From assembly GCA_964551815.1 (NCBI GenBank), contig CAZKEL010000003.1, positions 1-64,000 of the forward strand: DNA of 64,000 bases, written 5' to 3'. Both the position numbers and the translations under genes were made by a program. The notes below the pieces were generated by a model. It saw nothing but the letters and a program-made list of their open reading frames with translations, was not told where the DNA came from and did no database searches. Source of the DNA: D37C17 sp964551815. GTDB taxonomy: Bacteria; Fidelibacterota; Marinisomatia; SCGC-AAA003-L08; D37C17. Positions 16,384 through 25,650 of this stretch are shown here, piece after piece. Position 1 is the first letter of the stretch. Each line of letters opens with the position of its first letter.

Positions 16384-18897
16384 ATGGGAAAATTTTTTCA
16401 ATTTAATAATTATTTGAAGGGGGTTTCACTCCTGATTATCCTCTGTGGAACCTTTTTAATTTTTAGAAACCAAGCTGATAATTCTACAGAGACTCACGCT
16501 AACTACAAACCCCCAACTATCCAAAAACCGCATGGCAGGGCTATTGCCAAAGAACCTGCCGCCCTCCCCAATGAATGGATGGGCTATCAACGTACCTATC
16601 CCCATGGAAAAATAAACCACCAATACTATCTTCAGGCAATGAGGCAGGCAGAAATGCAGCATAAACATGCGGGAACCAGAAATGCTGAATGGGAACTGCT
16701 GGGTCCTACGAATATTGGGGGTAGAATTACTGATCTGGTGTTAGATGAATCCAATCCCGGAACCATGTATATTGGGGCAGCTTCAGGGGGAATCTACAAG
16801 ACCACCAATAATGGCATCTCCTGGCAGCAACTATTTAATCAACCTCCGGTAATCAGTATAGGTGACCTGGCGATTGACCCGCAAAATTCCCAGATTTTAT
16901 ATGCTGGTACAGGAGAAGCCAACGCTTCCAGCTATAGTTTCATTGGAGACGGCATTTGGAAATCTGTAAACGGGGGAGTAGATTGGAACCATATTGGACT
17001 GGAAGAATCTGCCTACATCGCCAGAATAATTGTGGATCACTCAAACTCAAACCGAATATTTGCAGCTGCCTGCGGTACTCTTTTTTCCTCAAACTCCCAA
17101 AGAGGAGTATATCGCAGTATAGATGGTGGTTCCCAATGGGAACAGGTACTCTTTCTTACCGACTCCACCGCTGCCATTGATCTGGTACAGCATCCGGATA
17201 ACCCTGATATTCTCTATGCATCCATGTGGGAAAGAGTGCGGGGACTAAATTATCGAAAGTCCGGCGGAGAGTCCTCAGGTATCTGGAAAACGACAGACGG
17301 GGGTGACACCTGGTCAGAACTTACCAATGGATTACCAACGGGAACAAACGTGGGCCGTATAGGAATAGCACTTTCAGAATCTAACCCGGAAATCATTTAC
17401 GCTTTTTACGATAAACATATGGAAGAAAATGAGGACTACTCCTTTCTGGGGATTTATAAAACGACCAATGGGGGATTGTCCTGGTATCAAACGAATGATA
17501 ATTCTATTTATGGGATGAATTCCCGCTTCGGCTGGTATTTTGGTCAGGTACGCGTTGATCCTGAAAATCCCAATCGTGCTTTTGCCTTAGGTGTTGACCT
17601 GGTGCGTACAGAAAATGGTGGTGAAAGTTGGGAAACGATTGCAGGCTACTTTAATACGGATGAAATTCATGTTGATCACCATGCTCTGGAGTTTGACCCC
17701 AATACTAATCGTATGTTCGTAGGGAATGACGGCGGTTTATATTCCACAGAAAACTATGGCAATAGCTGGAACCATATCAACAATATTCCTCTTACACAAT
17801 TCTATGCCATTGAGGTGGACTACCAGCTTCCACAGCGCATTTACGGCGGAACGCAGGATAATAACACCATCCGCACTCTCTCCGGAGCACTGGACGATTG
17901 GCATGCTATTTTAGGTGGTGATGGTTTCTATACATTGGTAAACCCCACCAATTCAGATATCATTTTTGCTGAATATCAATGGGGATATGTATATCGCTCA
18001 ACCAACGGAGGAGATTGGATGGACTATGTAGGATATAACTGGGAAAACGACCGCAATAACTGGTCATCTCCACTGGTTATGGATCCTCAAAATCCCACTA
18101 CCTTATATTTTGGAAGTTACCGGGTTTGGAAGACTATTGACAACGGCAATAATTGGAATGCTATCAGTGAAGACCTCACCCTGGGAGATGACGGTAGTTC
18201 ATATCATACTATCAGTACCCTGGCGGTTTCACCTCATAACAGTGCCCTTGTACTTGCAGGCACAGACGATGGGAGAGTCCATCTTAAAACCGGGAATTTT
18301 TCCGGGTGGGCTGATATTTCAGCAGGACTGCCCAACCGTTGGATCACCCGGGTAGCTTTTGATCCTTTTGAGGAATCTACTATTTATGTTACTCTTTCCG
18401 GATTCCGCTGGGAAGATCCTCTGCCGCATATATTTCGTTCAGAAGATTTGGGGGCATCCTGGATAAATATCAGTTCAAATCTTCCTGAATTACCGGTTAA
18501 CTGCATAGTACTGGATACTCAGTTAGAAGGTCATATATATATTGGCACCGACTCTGGAATCTTTTTTACCTCCAATGGTGGCAGCTCCTGGCAAAGTTAT
18601 TCTCTGAATCTTCCCAACATCCCCATTATGGATATAAAAATTCATCAACCCACCCGAAAGCTAATTGCCGGTACCTATGGTGCTTCTGCCTATTCCTTAG
18701 AGTTAGATATTTATGCACAGGGAGATGTGAATATTGACAGTGAAATAAACATTCAGGATATTATTATCATTATTCAGGCAATACTGGGGAATATTGAATT
18801 AACACCTCAACAAAGTTCTCTGGCTGATTTGAACGGTGATGGAATGATTAATATTTTGGATGTTGTTCAGGTAGTGAATATAGTCCTGGAGGGTTAG
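16384..18897 (+). CDS. Secreted BNR/VPS10-repeat beta-propeller protein with C-terminal dockerin-like domain
   Basis: 837 residues. A signal anchor (LKGVSLLIILCGTFLIF) leads to a propeller region made of sortilin/BNR-type blades. Repeated motifs such as GIYKTTNNGISW, GIWKSVNGGVDW, GVYRSIDGGSQW, GIWKTTDGGDTW and GIYKTTNGGLSW are the usual S-x-D-G-G-x-x-W Asp-box form. The last ~60 residues hold two calcium-loop-like segments (GDVNIDSEINIQD and LADLNGDGMINILD), a type I dockerin-like arrangement. That ending is common on secreted proteins of Marinimicrobia-like genomes. The substrate is unknown; glycosidase-like or binding roles are both possible. It is free-standing and ends before the terminator at 19010. 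Confidence 0.85.
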   Translation: MGKFFQFNNYLKGVSLLIILCGTFLIFRNQADNSTETHANYKPPTIQKPHGRAIAKEPAALPNEWMGYQRTYPHGKINHQYYLQAMRQAEMQHKHAGTRNAEWELLGPTNIGGRITDLVLDESNPGTMYIGAASGGIYKTTNNGISWQQLFNQPPVISIGDLAIDPQNSQILYAGTGEANASSYSFIGDGIWKSVNGGVDWNHIGLEESAYIARIIVDHSNSNRIFAAACGTLFSSNSQRGVYRSIDGGSQWEQVLFLTDSTAAIDLVQHPDNPDILYASMWERVRGLNYRKSGGESSGIWKTTDGGDTWSELTNGLPTGTNVGRIGIALSESNPEIIYAFYDKHMEENEDYSFLGIYKTTNGGLSWYQTNDNSIYGMNSRFGWYFGQVRVDPENPNRAFALGVDLVRTENGGESWETIAGYFNTDEIHVDHHALEFDPNTNRMFVGNDGGLYSTENYGNSWNHINNIPLTQFYAIEVDYQLPQRIYGGTQDNNTIRTLSGALDDWHAILGGDGFYTLVNPTNSDIIFAEYQWGYVYRSTNGGDWMDYVGYNWENDRNNWSSPLVMDPQNPTTLYFGSYRVWKTIDNGNNWNAISEDLTLGDDGSSYHTISTLAVSPHNSALVLAGTDDGRVHLKTGNFSGWADISAGLPNRWITRVAFDPFEESTIYVTLSGFRWEDPLPHIFRSEDLGASWINISSNLPELPVNCIVLDTQLEGHIYIGTDSGIFFTSNGGSSWQSYSLNLPNIPIMDIKIHQPTRKLIAGTYGASAYSLELDIYAQGDVNIDSEINIQDIIIIIQAILGNIELTPQQSSLADLNGDGMINILDVVQVVNIVLEG

Positions 18898-19009
18898 TTT
18901 TAACTGCGGCACAGAGATACTCTTACTAATAGTTAAAATTTAAAGTTTCCCACCGAGTTTATGAGAAACAAAAAATCATTTTTAATTTTGAGTCTATCAG
19001 TGTTGCAAA

Positions 19010-19042
19010 AAAAAACGGGAAGCCGCCCCGACTTCCCGTTTT
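19010..19042. terminator. Bidirectional intrinsic terminator
   Basis: An 11-bp stem (AAAACGGGAAG / CTTCCCGTTTT) with a short GC-rich loop and A/T runs on both sides. It lies between the dockerin-bearing gene and the convergent cytochrome oxidase operon and marks the end of the latter. Confidence 0.9.
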
Positions 19043-19066
19043 ACTAATTAGAGTAGAACCTAAATT

Positions 19067-19891
19067 CTACCAGTCCTCATCATCCTCATCTTCTATATAT
19101 TCTGCTTCCTCTTCCAACCAGGCATTATATTCTTCTTCCGTTTCAACAGTGAGGAAACCTCTCATACGGTAATGAGAATTACCGCAAAGCTGTGCACAAG
19201 CAATTTCGTAGCCTTTCCCTTCACGTCCGGTCCCTTTTATCTCATCAAGGAATTCCACAGAGGTCATAGTGGGAGTAAAATAAATAGGAATGGTCATACC
19301 TGGGATTGCATCCTGCTTCACCCGCATTTCAGGCAGGGCAAAACTGTGAATTACATCTTTAGATGACAGGTAAATTTTTGCCATTTTATTTACAGGCAAG
19401 TGCATTTGGTTCACGGTAACAATATCATCCGCACCTGCACCATTTCTGTCCAGTCCGATGGGATTGGATTCTTCATCTACTAAGTTGATATCAGATTCAC
19501 CAAACATTCCATCAGTACCGGGATAGTGGATGTTCCAGGCAAACTGCTGGGCGACTACCCGTACTTCAACAACCCCTGAATCGGGAACCTCTGTTTTCAA
19601 CTGCGACCAAAGGGGTATGGACAATCCAACGAGAAGAAATGCTTCAAACACGATTACCCCTATTTCAGCATATTGTGAAAAGTGAGATTTTACTCCATTA
19701 TAATCAGCATTGGGGTTTGCCTTCCGGTTAAAACGGATTAATGTAATAATCAGATATAGCCCCCATCCTGCAAAGAGGATAAACATGAGCCAATGCACCC
19801 AGCCAAGTACAGAATCTATTAAAAATCCATGCCCGGATGAATTTACTGGTAATCCCAAATGGTTTGAAATATTTCCTAAATATTCTAACAT
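19067..19891 (-). CDS. coxB: Cytochrome c oxidase subunit II (first oxidase)
   Basis: 274 residues. Two transmembrane helices (about 30-55 and 75-98) are followed by the periplasmic cupredoxin domain. The CuA site is complete in its C-terminal part: IACAQLCGNSHYRM gives C-x3-C-x3-H-x2-M, with the upstream His in KDVIHSFALPEM. The electron-entry aromatic is in QQFAWNIHYPG. There is no fused cytochrome c domain. The C-terminal tail is unusually acidic (EEEYNAWLEEEAEYIEDED). It is the last gene of a six-gene operon (coxA, coxC, coxD, two small genes, coxB), which is an unusual place for coxB. An AGGAGC site precedes the ATG. Confidence 0.95.
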   Translation of the reverse strand: MLEYLGNISNHLGLPVNSSGHGFLIDSVLGWVHWLMFILFAGWGLYLIITLIRFNRKANPNADYNGVKSHFSQYAEIGVIVFEAFLLVGLSIPLWSQLKTEVPDSGVVEVRVVAQQFAWNIHYPGTDGMFGESDINLVDEESNPIGLDRNGAGADDIVTVNQMHLPVNKMAKIYLSSKDVIHSFALPEMRVKQDAIPGMTIPIYFTPTMTSVEFLDEIKGTGREGKGYEIACAQLCGNSHYRMRGFLTVETEEEYNAWLEEEAEYIEDEDDEDW

Positions 19892-19898
19892 AATGCTC

Positions 19899-20111
19899 CT
19901 AAGCGTTATTTATTTTTCGAGTTCTAATAGATAAAGAAATGATGGAAGCTGCAATAATTAACAGTACTAATCCAATAAATCCTAATAAGGTTAAAATCCC
20001 CATATTCATCCCCTGGCTTAAAGGGTCTTCCGGATTTCCATAACAAACAGCACAGGGGAGTACCACTGCAGGAAAAATACCGGTAATAATTACAATGAAT
20101 TTAGCTGCCAT
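19899..20111 (-). CDS. Small membrane protein with a CxxC motif in the oxidase operon (70 aa)
   Basis: 70 residues. A hydrophobic N-terminal segment (IVIITGIFPAVVLP) ends in CAVCYGNPEDPLSQG, followed by one strong transmembrane helix (ILTLLGFIGLVLLIIAA) and a basic tail. The C-A-V-C pair would sit on the periplasmic side next to the membrane. The gene overlaps its neighbour upstream by 11 bases and lies 7 bases before coxB, so it is surely part of the operon. A protein of the same design (C-P-Y-C) occurs in the second oxidase operon at 39499. A role in copper handling or CuA assembly is a guess from context. Confidence 0.75.
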   Translation of the reverse strand: MAAKFIVIITGIFPAVVLPCAVCYGNPEDPLSQGMNMGILTLLGFIGLVLLIIAASIISLSIRTRKINNA

Positions 20112-20307
20112 TTAACTGTGCCAATTCTTTGCTGAACCATTTACCATAAAGCAGAGCAGCAATTAACAGTCCTGCCGAAAGTGCCATGTAAAACACATAA
20201 TTACTCTTTCCCAGTTCTATCCATTCAGTATAGGACCAATACCCCAAAAAAATGGCAAAACAGGCAGTAATGAAAATAAACAAAAGATGAAAAGACTTTA
20301 ATGACAT
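20101..20307 (-). CDS. Small two-span membrane protein in the oxidase operon (68 aa)
   Basis: 68 residues with two hydrophobic helices (SFHLLFIFITACFAIFLGYW and FYMALSAGLLIAALLY) separated by a short polar loop, and a basic C-terminal end (GKWFSKELAQLNGS). The start at 20307 begins two bases after the coxD stop; the earlier in-frame Met at 20334 lies inside coxD. No family is recognised. It is likely a small subunit or assembly protein of the oxidase, judging only from operon position. Confidence 0.65.
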   Translation of the reverse strand: MSLKSFHLLFIFITACFAIFLGYWSYTEWIELGKSNYVFYMALSAGLLIAALLYGKWFSKELAQLNGS

Positions 20308-20309
20308 AT

Positions 20310-20612
20310 TTATTGAACCAAATCTATATGCCAAAGAACAGGAATGGCTAATAGCACAAAGAGGAAGAAGACGGTCAACAATAAAATATAATGGATGATT
20401 TTCTTCTCAGTCTTTAAGTGCATGAAATTCCCTGCCACCAAGTATCCCTTGAATATGGCAATGGTAAGGCCAACAAATAATGCCCCTGCCATTGAGCCGG
20501 GTACATTGAAATCCATATAGGCGGCTCCAACCGTAAGGGCAGTGCAAAATAATAACAGAACGAAAACATTCCGGTAAGTAATGACATGATGTGCTAAATC
20601 TTTAGCTGACAT
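20310..20612 (-). CDS. coxD: Cytochrome c oxidase subunit IV, prokaryotic type
   Basis: 100 residues with three hydrophobic helices and the usual subunit IV (CyoD/CtaF-like) layout: HHVITYRNVFVLLLFCTALTV, then VGLTIAIFKGYLVAGNFMHLK and a final helix. The K-G-Y-x-x-x-x-F-M-H-L-K motif at the second helix is characteristic. The subunit is thought to stabilise CuB during assembly. A good ribosome site (AAGGAG) precedes the ATG; it follows coxC by nine bases. Confidence 0.9.
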   Translation of the reverse strand: MSAKDLAHHVITYRNVFVLLLFCTALTVGAAYMDFNVPGSMAGALFVGLTIAIFKGYLVAGNFMHLKTEKKIIHYILLLTVFFLFVLLAIPVLWHIDLVQ

Positions 20613-20621
20613 AATTTCTCC

Positions 20622-21239
20622 TTAATTTAAGAGGTATAATGAGGGGAAGAGGAAAATCCATACCAAATCAACAAAGTGCCAGTATAGTCCGACGATTTCA
20701 ATGCGGTTTGTAAACCGTTCAGGTTCTGAATCCCACATTTTAATTCCCGGGCCAAAAAAGTATGCCAGAACGATGATTCCTCCGATAATATGCAGTCCAT
20801 GTAAGCCTGTGATTGTAAAATAAATTGCCATAAAGGTATCATGAGCTGGTACAAATCCTTCATGAATTTTATGGGAATACTCAAAATATTTTACTACCAG
20901 AAAGATGGCAGCACAGAGGATTGTACTCCCCAAATAAATTTTGAATTTAGTCAGGTCTTTTCTTTTCAGAGCAACCCAGGCCATTACCATAGTCACAGAG
21001 GAGGCAATAAGAACAATGGTGTTAAAAGTGGCATGGGGAATAGTTTGCTCTAACAGGGGAAGTATTGAGCCGTTTACCCCCATGGGAGGCCAAACAGGCG
21101 CACCGGTTCTCAACAGTATAAAAGCAGAAAACAATCCGCCAAACAACATTACTTCAGAAGCCAGAAATAACCATATTCCCAGTTTGGAATTATAGACTCC
21201 CGTTTCTTCTCTTACTTCAACATTATAGGGTATTTCCAT
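20622..21239 (-). CDS. coxC: Cytochrome c oxidase subunit III (first oxidase)
   Basis: 205 residues, five predicted transmembrane helices. LGIWLFLASEVMLFGGLF is the conserved first helix with the E-x-M-x-F-G-G pattern. TFMAIYFTITGLHGLHIIGG and LYWHFVDLVWIFLFPSLYLL are the other family signatures. It lacks the first two helices of the seven-helix form, as is common in bacteria. Subunit III stabilises proton pumping by the catalytic subunit. It lies 13 bases after coxA. Confidence 0.95.
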   Translation of the reverse strand: MEIPYNVEVREETGVYNSKLGIWLFLASEVMLFGGLFSAFILLRTGAPVWPPMGVNGSILPLLEQTIPHATFNTIVLIASSVTMVMAWVALKRKDLTKFKIYLGSTILCAAIFLVVKYFEYSHKIHEGFVPAHDTFMAIYFTITGLHGLHIIGGIIVLAYFFGPGIKMWDSEPERFTNRIEIVGLYWHFVDLVWIFLFPSLYLLN

Positions 21240-21252
21240 TGGATTTCCTTAC

Positions 21253-22998
21253 TTAAGATTGGGTTTGTGGAGAAAAATCAGACTTTGCCTCCGGTACAGA
21301 ATACTCATAGGGGCCACGGTGGACTACTGGTGCCTTTTCAAAATTACCATGTCCGAGAGGGGGTGAGGTGGTGTCTGTCCATTCGATAGTAGTTGCCTGC
21401 CAGGGATTGGGATCAGGGCTTGCTTCCCGTTGGGCCCACATCGTACGAAAGATATTTATGATAAATGGAATCTGTGCTATAGCAAGCAGCCAGGCAGACC
21501 AGGACATGACTTCATTAAACACCAGCACATCCTGCGCATGGGCATAGGATTGCCCACCATCAGCTAATCTCCGGGAAACTCCTGCCATACCCTGAATAAA
21601 CATGGGCATGAATATGCCATTCATGAAAATGAAAGATGAGTAAAAATGCAGCTTCCCTAAAGTTTCATCAAGTTTTTTTCCAGTCATTTTCGGGAACCAG
21701 TAATAAATACCTGCAAAAATGGCAAAGATGGTCCCCGGCGCAACTACATAATGGAAATGCCCGATCACATAATAGGTATCATGGAGGTGAATATCAGGTG
21801 TGGATAGTCCCAAAGGCAGCCCCGTCAGTCCACCGATACCAAACATGGGTATCCAACCCAGGGCAAAGAGCATGGGGGAGTTAAAGCGAATGGATCCACC
21901 CCAAAGAGACAGCATAAAGCAGGATAAAATTATAACGGAGGGTACTGAAATTATCATAGTAGTCGTCTGAAAGAACACTGACATTCCCTGGCCCATACCG
22001 GTGAGGAACATGTGATGCGCCCAAACAACGAATGACATGAACCCTAAGAAAATTGCTGAATATACCAGCGATTTGTATCCATATAATGGTTTTCTGGTAT
22101 TGTTGGCGAGGATTTCACCCACCACACCCATGCCGGGCAAAATTAACACGTAAACTTCAGGGTGAGCTAAAAACCAGAACAGATGCTGCCAAAGCAGAGG
22201 ACTACCGCCACCGCTCACATTCAGGGCTTCACCTCCAACTACCAAACCACTGGGAAGAAAAAAGCTGGTACCGAAGACACGATCCATAAGCTGAAAAATT
22301 CCGGCAGCTTCAAGGGGTGGGAATGCCAACAACAACAGGAAGGAAGTTACCAACTGACTCCAGACGAAAAATGGAAGACGCATCCAGGTTAATCCTTCCG
22401 CACGGAGCTGGACAATGGTTACAATGATATTTACGGATCCCAACAAGGATGAGGTAATTAGAAATACCATACCAACGAGCCAATAAGTCTGCCCTGTTGT
22501 GGCGATATCTGCCAGGGGAGGATAGGATGTCCAACCTGAGTTTGCTGCCCCGCCAGGCAGGAAGAAACTGGCAAACATGATGACACCACCAATGAAATAC
22601 ACCCAGTAAGAGGACATATTAAGTTTTGGAAAAGCCATATCAGGTGCACCGATCTGCAGGGGAACAATATAGTTACCAAAAGCACCTACCACAAGGGGAA
22701 CTACTCCCAAAAAGATCATGATGGTACCGTGCATGGCTCCAAAAACATTATACAAGTCTGCAGGAAGATTACCGTCACTGGCAAAACCATTAAGTTCTGC
22801 AAGCCATTTTACAAGCCCCCCTACAATGGGAACTGCCTGGTCAGGAAAGGCAAGCTGCCAACGCATTACCATCATGAGGGTAAACCCTAAAAACATAAAC
22901 AGTAACGCAGTTATTCCATATTGAATACCAATAATTTTATGATCTGTGGAAAAAATGTATTTCCGCCAGAAACTTTCTTGGTGATGTGAATCAGACAC
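21253..22998 (-). CDS. coxA: Cytochrome c oxidase subunit I, A1-type heme-copper oxidase (first oxidase)
   Basis: 581 residues with about 12 transmembrane helices. The heme and CuB ligands are present: MHGTIMIF for low-spin heme, HPEVYVLILPG with the cross-linked His-Tyr pair and its glutamate, AHHMF for the CuB histidines, and HDTYYVIGHFHY for the high-spin heme and second low-spin ligand. GAFGNYIVPLQIGAPDMAFP carries the D-channel Asn and Asp. HPEVY with Glu places it in the A1 group. The enzyme reduces O2 to water and pumps protons. First gene of its operon, with GGAGGG before the start. Confidence 0.97.
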   Translation of the reverse strand: MSDSHHQESFWRKYIFSTDHKIIGIQYGITALLFMFLGFTLMMVMRWQLAFPDQAVPIVGGLVKWLAELNGFASDGNLPADLYNVFGAMHGTIMIFLGVVPLVVGAFGNYIVPLQIGAPDMAFPKLNMSSYWVYFIGGVIMFASFFLPGGAANSGWTSYPPLADIATTGQTYWLVGMVFLITSSLLGSVNIIVTIVQLRAEGLTWMRLPFFVWSQLVTSFLLLLAFPPLEAAGIFQLMDRVFGTSFFLPSGLVVGGEALNVSGGGSPLLWQHLFWFLAHPEVYVLILPGMGVVGEILANNTRKPLYGYKSLVYSAIFLGFMSFVVWAHHMFLTGMGQGMSVFFQTTTMIISVPSVIILSCFMLSLWGGSIRFNSPMLFALGWIPMFGIGGLTGLPLGLSTPDIHLHDTYYVIGHFHYVVAPGTIFAIFAGIYYWFPKMTGKKLDETLGKLHFYSSFIFMNGIFMPMFIQGMAGVSRRLADGGQSYAHAQDVLVFNEVMSWSAWLLAIAQIPFIINIFRTMWAQREASPDPNPWQATTIEWTDTTSPPLGHGNFEKAPVVHRGPYEYSVPEAKSDFSPQTQS

Positions 22999-23132
22999 AA
23001 GACCCTCCCGGATTCTTTTTTATTCTATATAATATGAGTTATGACCCTGATATGGCAGGATGTTAAGACGGCAAAATTAGGCTGAGCCGTAAATATCTGC
23101 AAAATGAAAATTGCAGTATAAGGATATTTCCT

Positions 23133-24824
23133 TTATAAGGAATCTACATCAATGGATTTTAAAAATTTCCAGATTTGATCAACGACTTTTTCCAGTACCC
23201 CGTTTTCAAATGGAGATTCAATATTGGCAAGCGTAGTCAGCTCAGTAAAAGGAAGACTTCCACCGGCTTTGCAGAGACGATGATAATCTTCCCAGGCAGA
23301 TTCTCGGTTCTCATTAAATTTAATCCAGAACTGGAAAGCACAGACCTGAGCCAGAGTATAATCTATGTAATAAAAAGGAACCTGATATATATGCATCTGT
23401 TTCTGCCAGATACCGCCCTCATTGCAGAATTTTATTTCGTCATAGTCCAGCCAGGGCATATACAATTTTTCCAGTTCACTCCATTTTGATTTTCTATCCT
23501 GTGGAGTTGCATGAGGATGTTCATACACCCAATGCTGGAAATGATCAACACAAGCACCATAGGGCAGAAAAGAAATAGACTTTACCATATGCAGATATTT
23601 AAACTTTTCTGTGTCTTCCTTAAAGAAGGCGTCCATCCAGGGCCAGGTGATAAACTCCATACTCATAGAGTGGATTTCCGCTGCTTCATAGGTGGGCCAG
23701 TGATATTCCAGCAGGGGTTGCTTTCTGGCACTGTACACCTGAAAGGCATGGCCAGCTTCATGAGTGAGTACGGTGACATCATGGTCCGTTCCGTTAAAAT
23801 TTGAAAAAATATAGGGGCGTTCATATTTTGGGAAGGCGGTACAAAAACCACCCCCCATTTTTCCATCCCGATTTACCAAATCGAGGAGTTCTTCCTCAAT
23901 CATCATTTTGAAAAAAGAACCCGTTTCCGGGGAAAGTTCAGCATACATTTTTTTGGCAGCTTCAACTAAATCTTCAGGGGATCCTTTGGGTTTAGGGTCA
24001 CCATCCTTGAAATTAATTGCGTCGTAATAATAGAGATTGTCTAATCCCAGAATTTTTCTTTTTTGCTCTTGTAGTTTCGCAACCAAGGGTACCACATGAT
24101 CTACAATCTGTTGACGATAAGCAGCAACCTCAACATGACTATAATCAGTCCTCAGCATTTTATCATAACCAAGCTGGATGAAGTTTTCATACCCCAGCTC
24201 AGTTGCCATTTTATGGCGAAGTTTCACCAGGCGGTCATATATACTGTCAAGTTCCTGGGCATTTTTTTCGAAGAATCCAAAAACTGCTTCTATAGAAGCT
24301 TTGCGGATTTTACGGTCTTTATCTAAATGAAATGGACCCATACCAGCCAGGTTATAAGTCTCACCCTGAAAGTCTATTTCTGCCCCTGCCATGAGTTTGG
24401 TGTACTCATTGGTCACCTTATTTTCTTCTTCCACTAACTCTTTGATTTTCGGATCAAAAGATTTCACCTCTAACTCCTTTTGGTTAAAAAACTGAGGTCC
24501 GAAAGAGGCTTCTAATTCAGAACGGAATTTTCCATTGAGGAGGGTTTTTGTCCAGTTCAGAGAAATTTCTCTCATAAGCGGGTCTATTTCATCGAAATAG
24601 TCATTTTCTTTTACGTATGACTCATTTTTTGTATCACGGTTAAAATTAAGCCGTGCTATAGCCTCATAGGTGGAATAGTCTGAGAAAATCTGCTTAGATT
24701 TATCCATCCATAGTTTTTGCTCCCTGGGGTTTTCAGCCTTATTAAAGCCCTCAATGATTTCTGTTAATTGGTCTTTAACTTCTTTTGGATTCGTTCGGCT
24801 GTATTGATATTCAGAATATTTCAT
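23133..24824 (-). CDS. pepF: M3-family oligoendopeptidase (PepF-like)
   Basis: 563 residues. The zinc site is LTHEAGHAFQVYSA (HExxH), with the third ligand glutamate in PTYEAAEIHSMSMEF. GGGFCTAFPKYERPYIFSNF and AQVCAFQFWIKFNEN are typical of oligoendopeptidase F relatives. No signal peptide is seen, so it probably degrades peptides in the cytoplasm. I chose the start at 24824 because AGGGGG lies about ten bases ahead; a Met eight codons earlier (24848) has no such site. It is free-standing between the oxidase operon and the phosphate genes. Confidence 0.92.
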   Translation of the reverse strand: MKYSEYQYSRTNPKEVKDQLTEIIEGFNKAENPREQKLWMDKSKQIFSDYSTYEAIARLNFNRDTKNESYVKENDYFDEIDPLMREISLNWTKTLLNGKFRSELEASFGPQFFNQKELEVKSFDPKIKELVEEENKVTNEYTKLMAGAEIDFQGETYNLAGMGPFHLDKDRKIRKASIEAVFGFFEKNAQELDSIYDRLVKLRHKMATELGYENFIQLGYDKMLRTDYSHVEVAAYRQQIVDHVVPLVAKLQEQKRKILGLDNLYYYDAINFKDGDPKPKGSPEDLVEAAKKMYAELSPETGSFFKMMIEEELLDLVNRDGKMGGGFCTAFPKYERPYIFSNFNGTDHDVTVLTHEAGHAFQVYSARKQPLLEYHWPTYEAAEIHSMSMEFITWPWMDAFFKEDTEKFKYLHMVKSISFLPYGACVDHFQHWVYEHPHATPQDRKSKWSELEKLYMPWLDYDEIKFCNEGGIWQKQMHIYQVPFYYIDYTLAQVCAFQFWIKFNENRESAWEDYHRLCKAGGSLPFTELTTLANIESPFENGVLEKVVDQIWKFLKSIDVDSL

Positions 24825-24966
24825 GGATTGCTGCCCCCTGTATTTCACTTTGATGAATAAGAAATTTATAAAAGGTTTTTAATCGGGATCAGTAAAACAG
24901 TCAAAAACCCTTTATTTATGCAGGGGCAAAACTACGAAAGGGATGGAATATAATTCATGGATATTG

Positions 24967-25623
24967 TTACCGTCCATGATGTCTGGTGATCACCCCCTTT
25001 ACAAAGTATTCAACATCTTCTGCAATGTTGGTGCAGTGGTCTGCGATGCGCTCTAAATATCGCGATACTGACAGAAGAGGCATCATCTGGTCAATGGAAT
25101 CTGTAGATTCAATAACCCGGTCTTTCACTGTTTGGTACATTTTTAAATGGAGATCATCTACTTTATCATCAGCCTTTCTTACAGAGGCTGCTAATTCCAG
25201 ATCCTTTTTAAAGAGAGAATCAAGGCAGTCTTTAAGCATTTTAGAAACGATCCCTGTCATTTCAGAGATGGAAGGGGGAACCGGAATTTTTTTCTTATCT
25301 GATAAATAGACTACCACCCCGGCTATATTGGTGGTAAGGTCACCAATTCGTTCTAAATCATTGTTGATTTTTAACACGGATATAATATAACGCAAATCTA
25401 CAGCAACGGGTTGGTGGAGAGCTAATATCTTCAGGCATTCTTCTTCTACTTCAATTTCTAACTGATCAATTTCTGCATCATTTTCCATGATGGTTTTTGC
25501 TGTATCAAAATCATGACGAATAAATGCCTCAATTGATTGATTCATATTTTCCTCAACCCTGGTACTAATTGCAGAAACTGATTTTTTTAGCTTATCTATT
25601 TCCCGTTCTAAAATTTCTGACAT
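24967..25623 (-). CDS. phoU: Phosphate signalling/transport regulator PhoU
   Basis: 218 residues, two three-helix PhoU repeats. The signatures ALHQPVAVDLRYIISVLKINNDLERIGD and LSVSRYLERIADHCTNIAED hold the E-R-I-x-D metal-cluster motifs. PhoU links the Pst transporter to the PhoR kinase and keeps the regulon off when phosphate is plentiful. A clear AAGGAG site precedes the start. It is the last gene of the minus-strand pst operon. Confidence 0.97.
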   Translation of the reverse strand: MSEILEREIDKLKKSVSAISTRVEENMNQSIEAFIRHDFDTAKTIMENDAEIDQLEIEVEEECLKILALHQPVAVDLRYIISVLKINNDLERIGDLTTNIAGVVVYLSDKKKIPVPPSISEMTGIVSKMLKDCLDSLFKKDLELAASVRKADDKVDDLHLKMYQTVKDRVIESTDSIDQMMPLLSVSRYLERIADHCTNIAEDVEYFVKGVITRHHGR

Positions 25624-25650
25624 GCAATTCTCCTTTTACAAAATATAAAT

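Noticed and set aside
19067..22998. A fused cytochrome c domain in either subunit II (caa3 type)
   Set aside because: No C-x2-C-H motif occurs in either subunit II; the tails are acidic and short.
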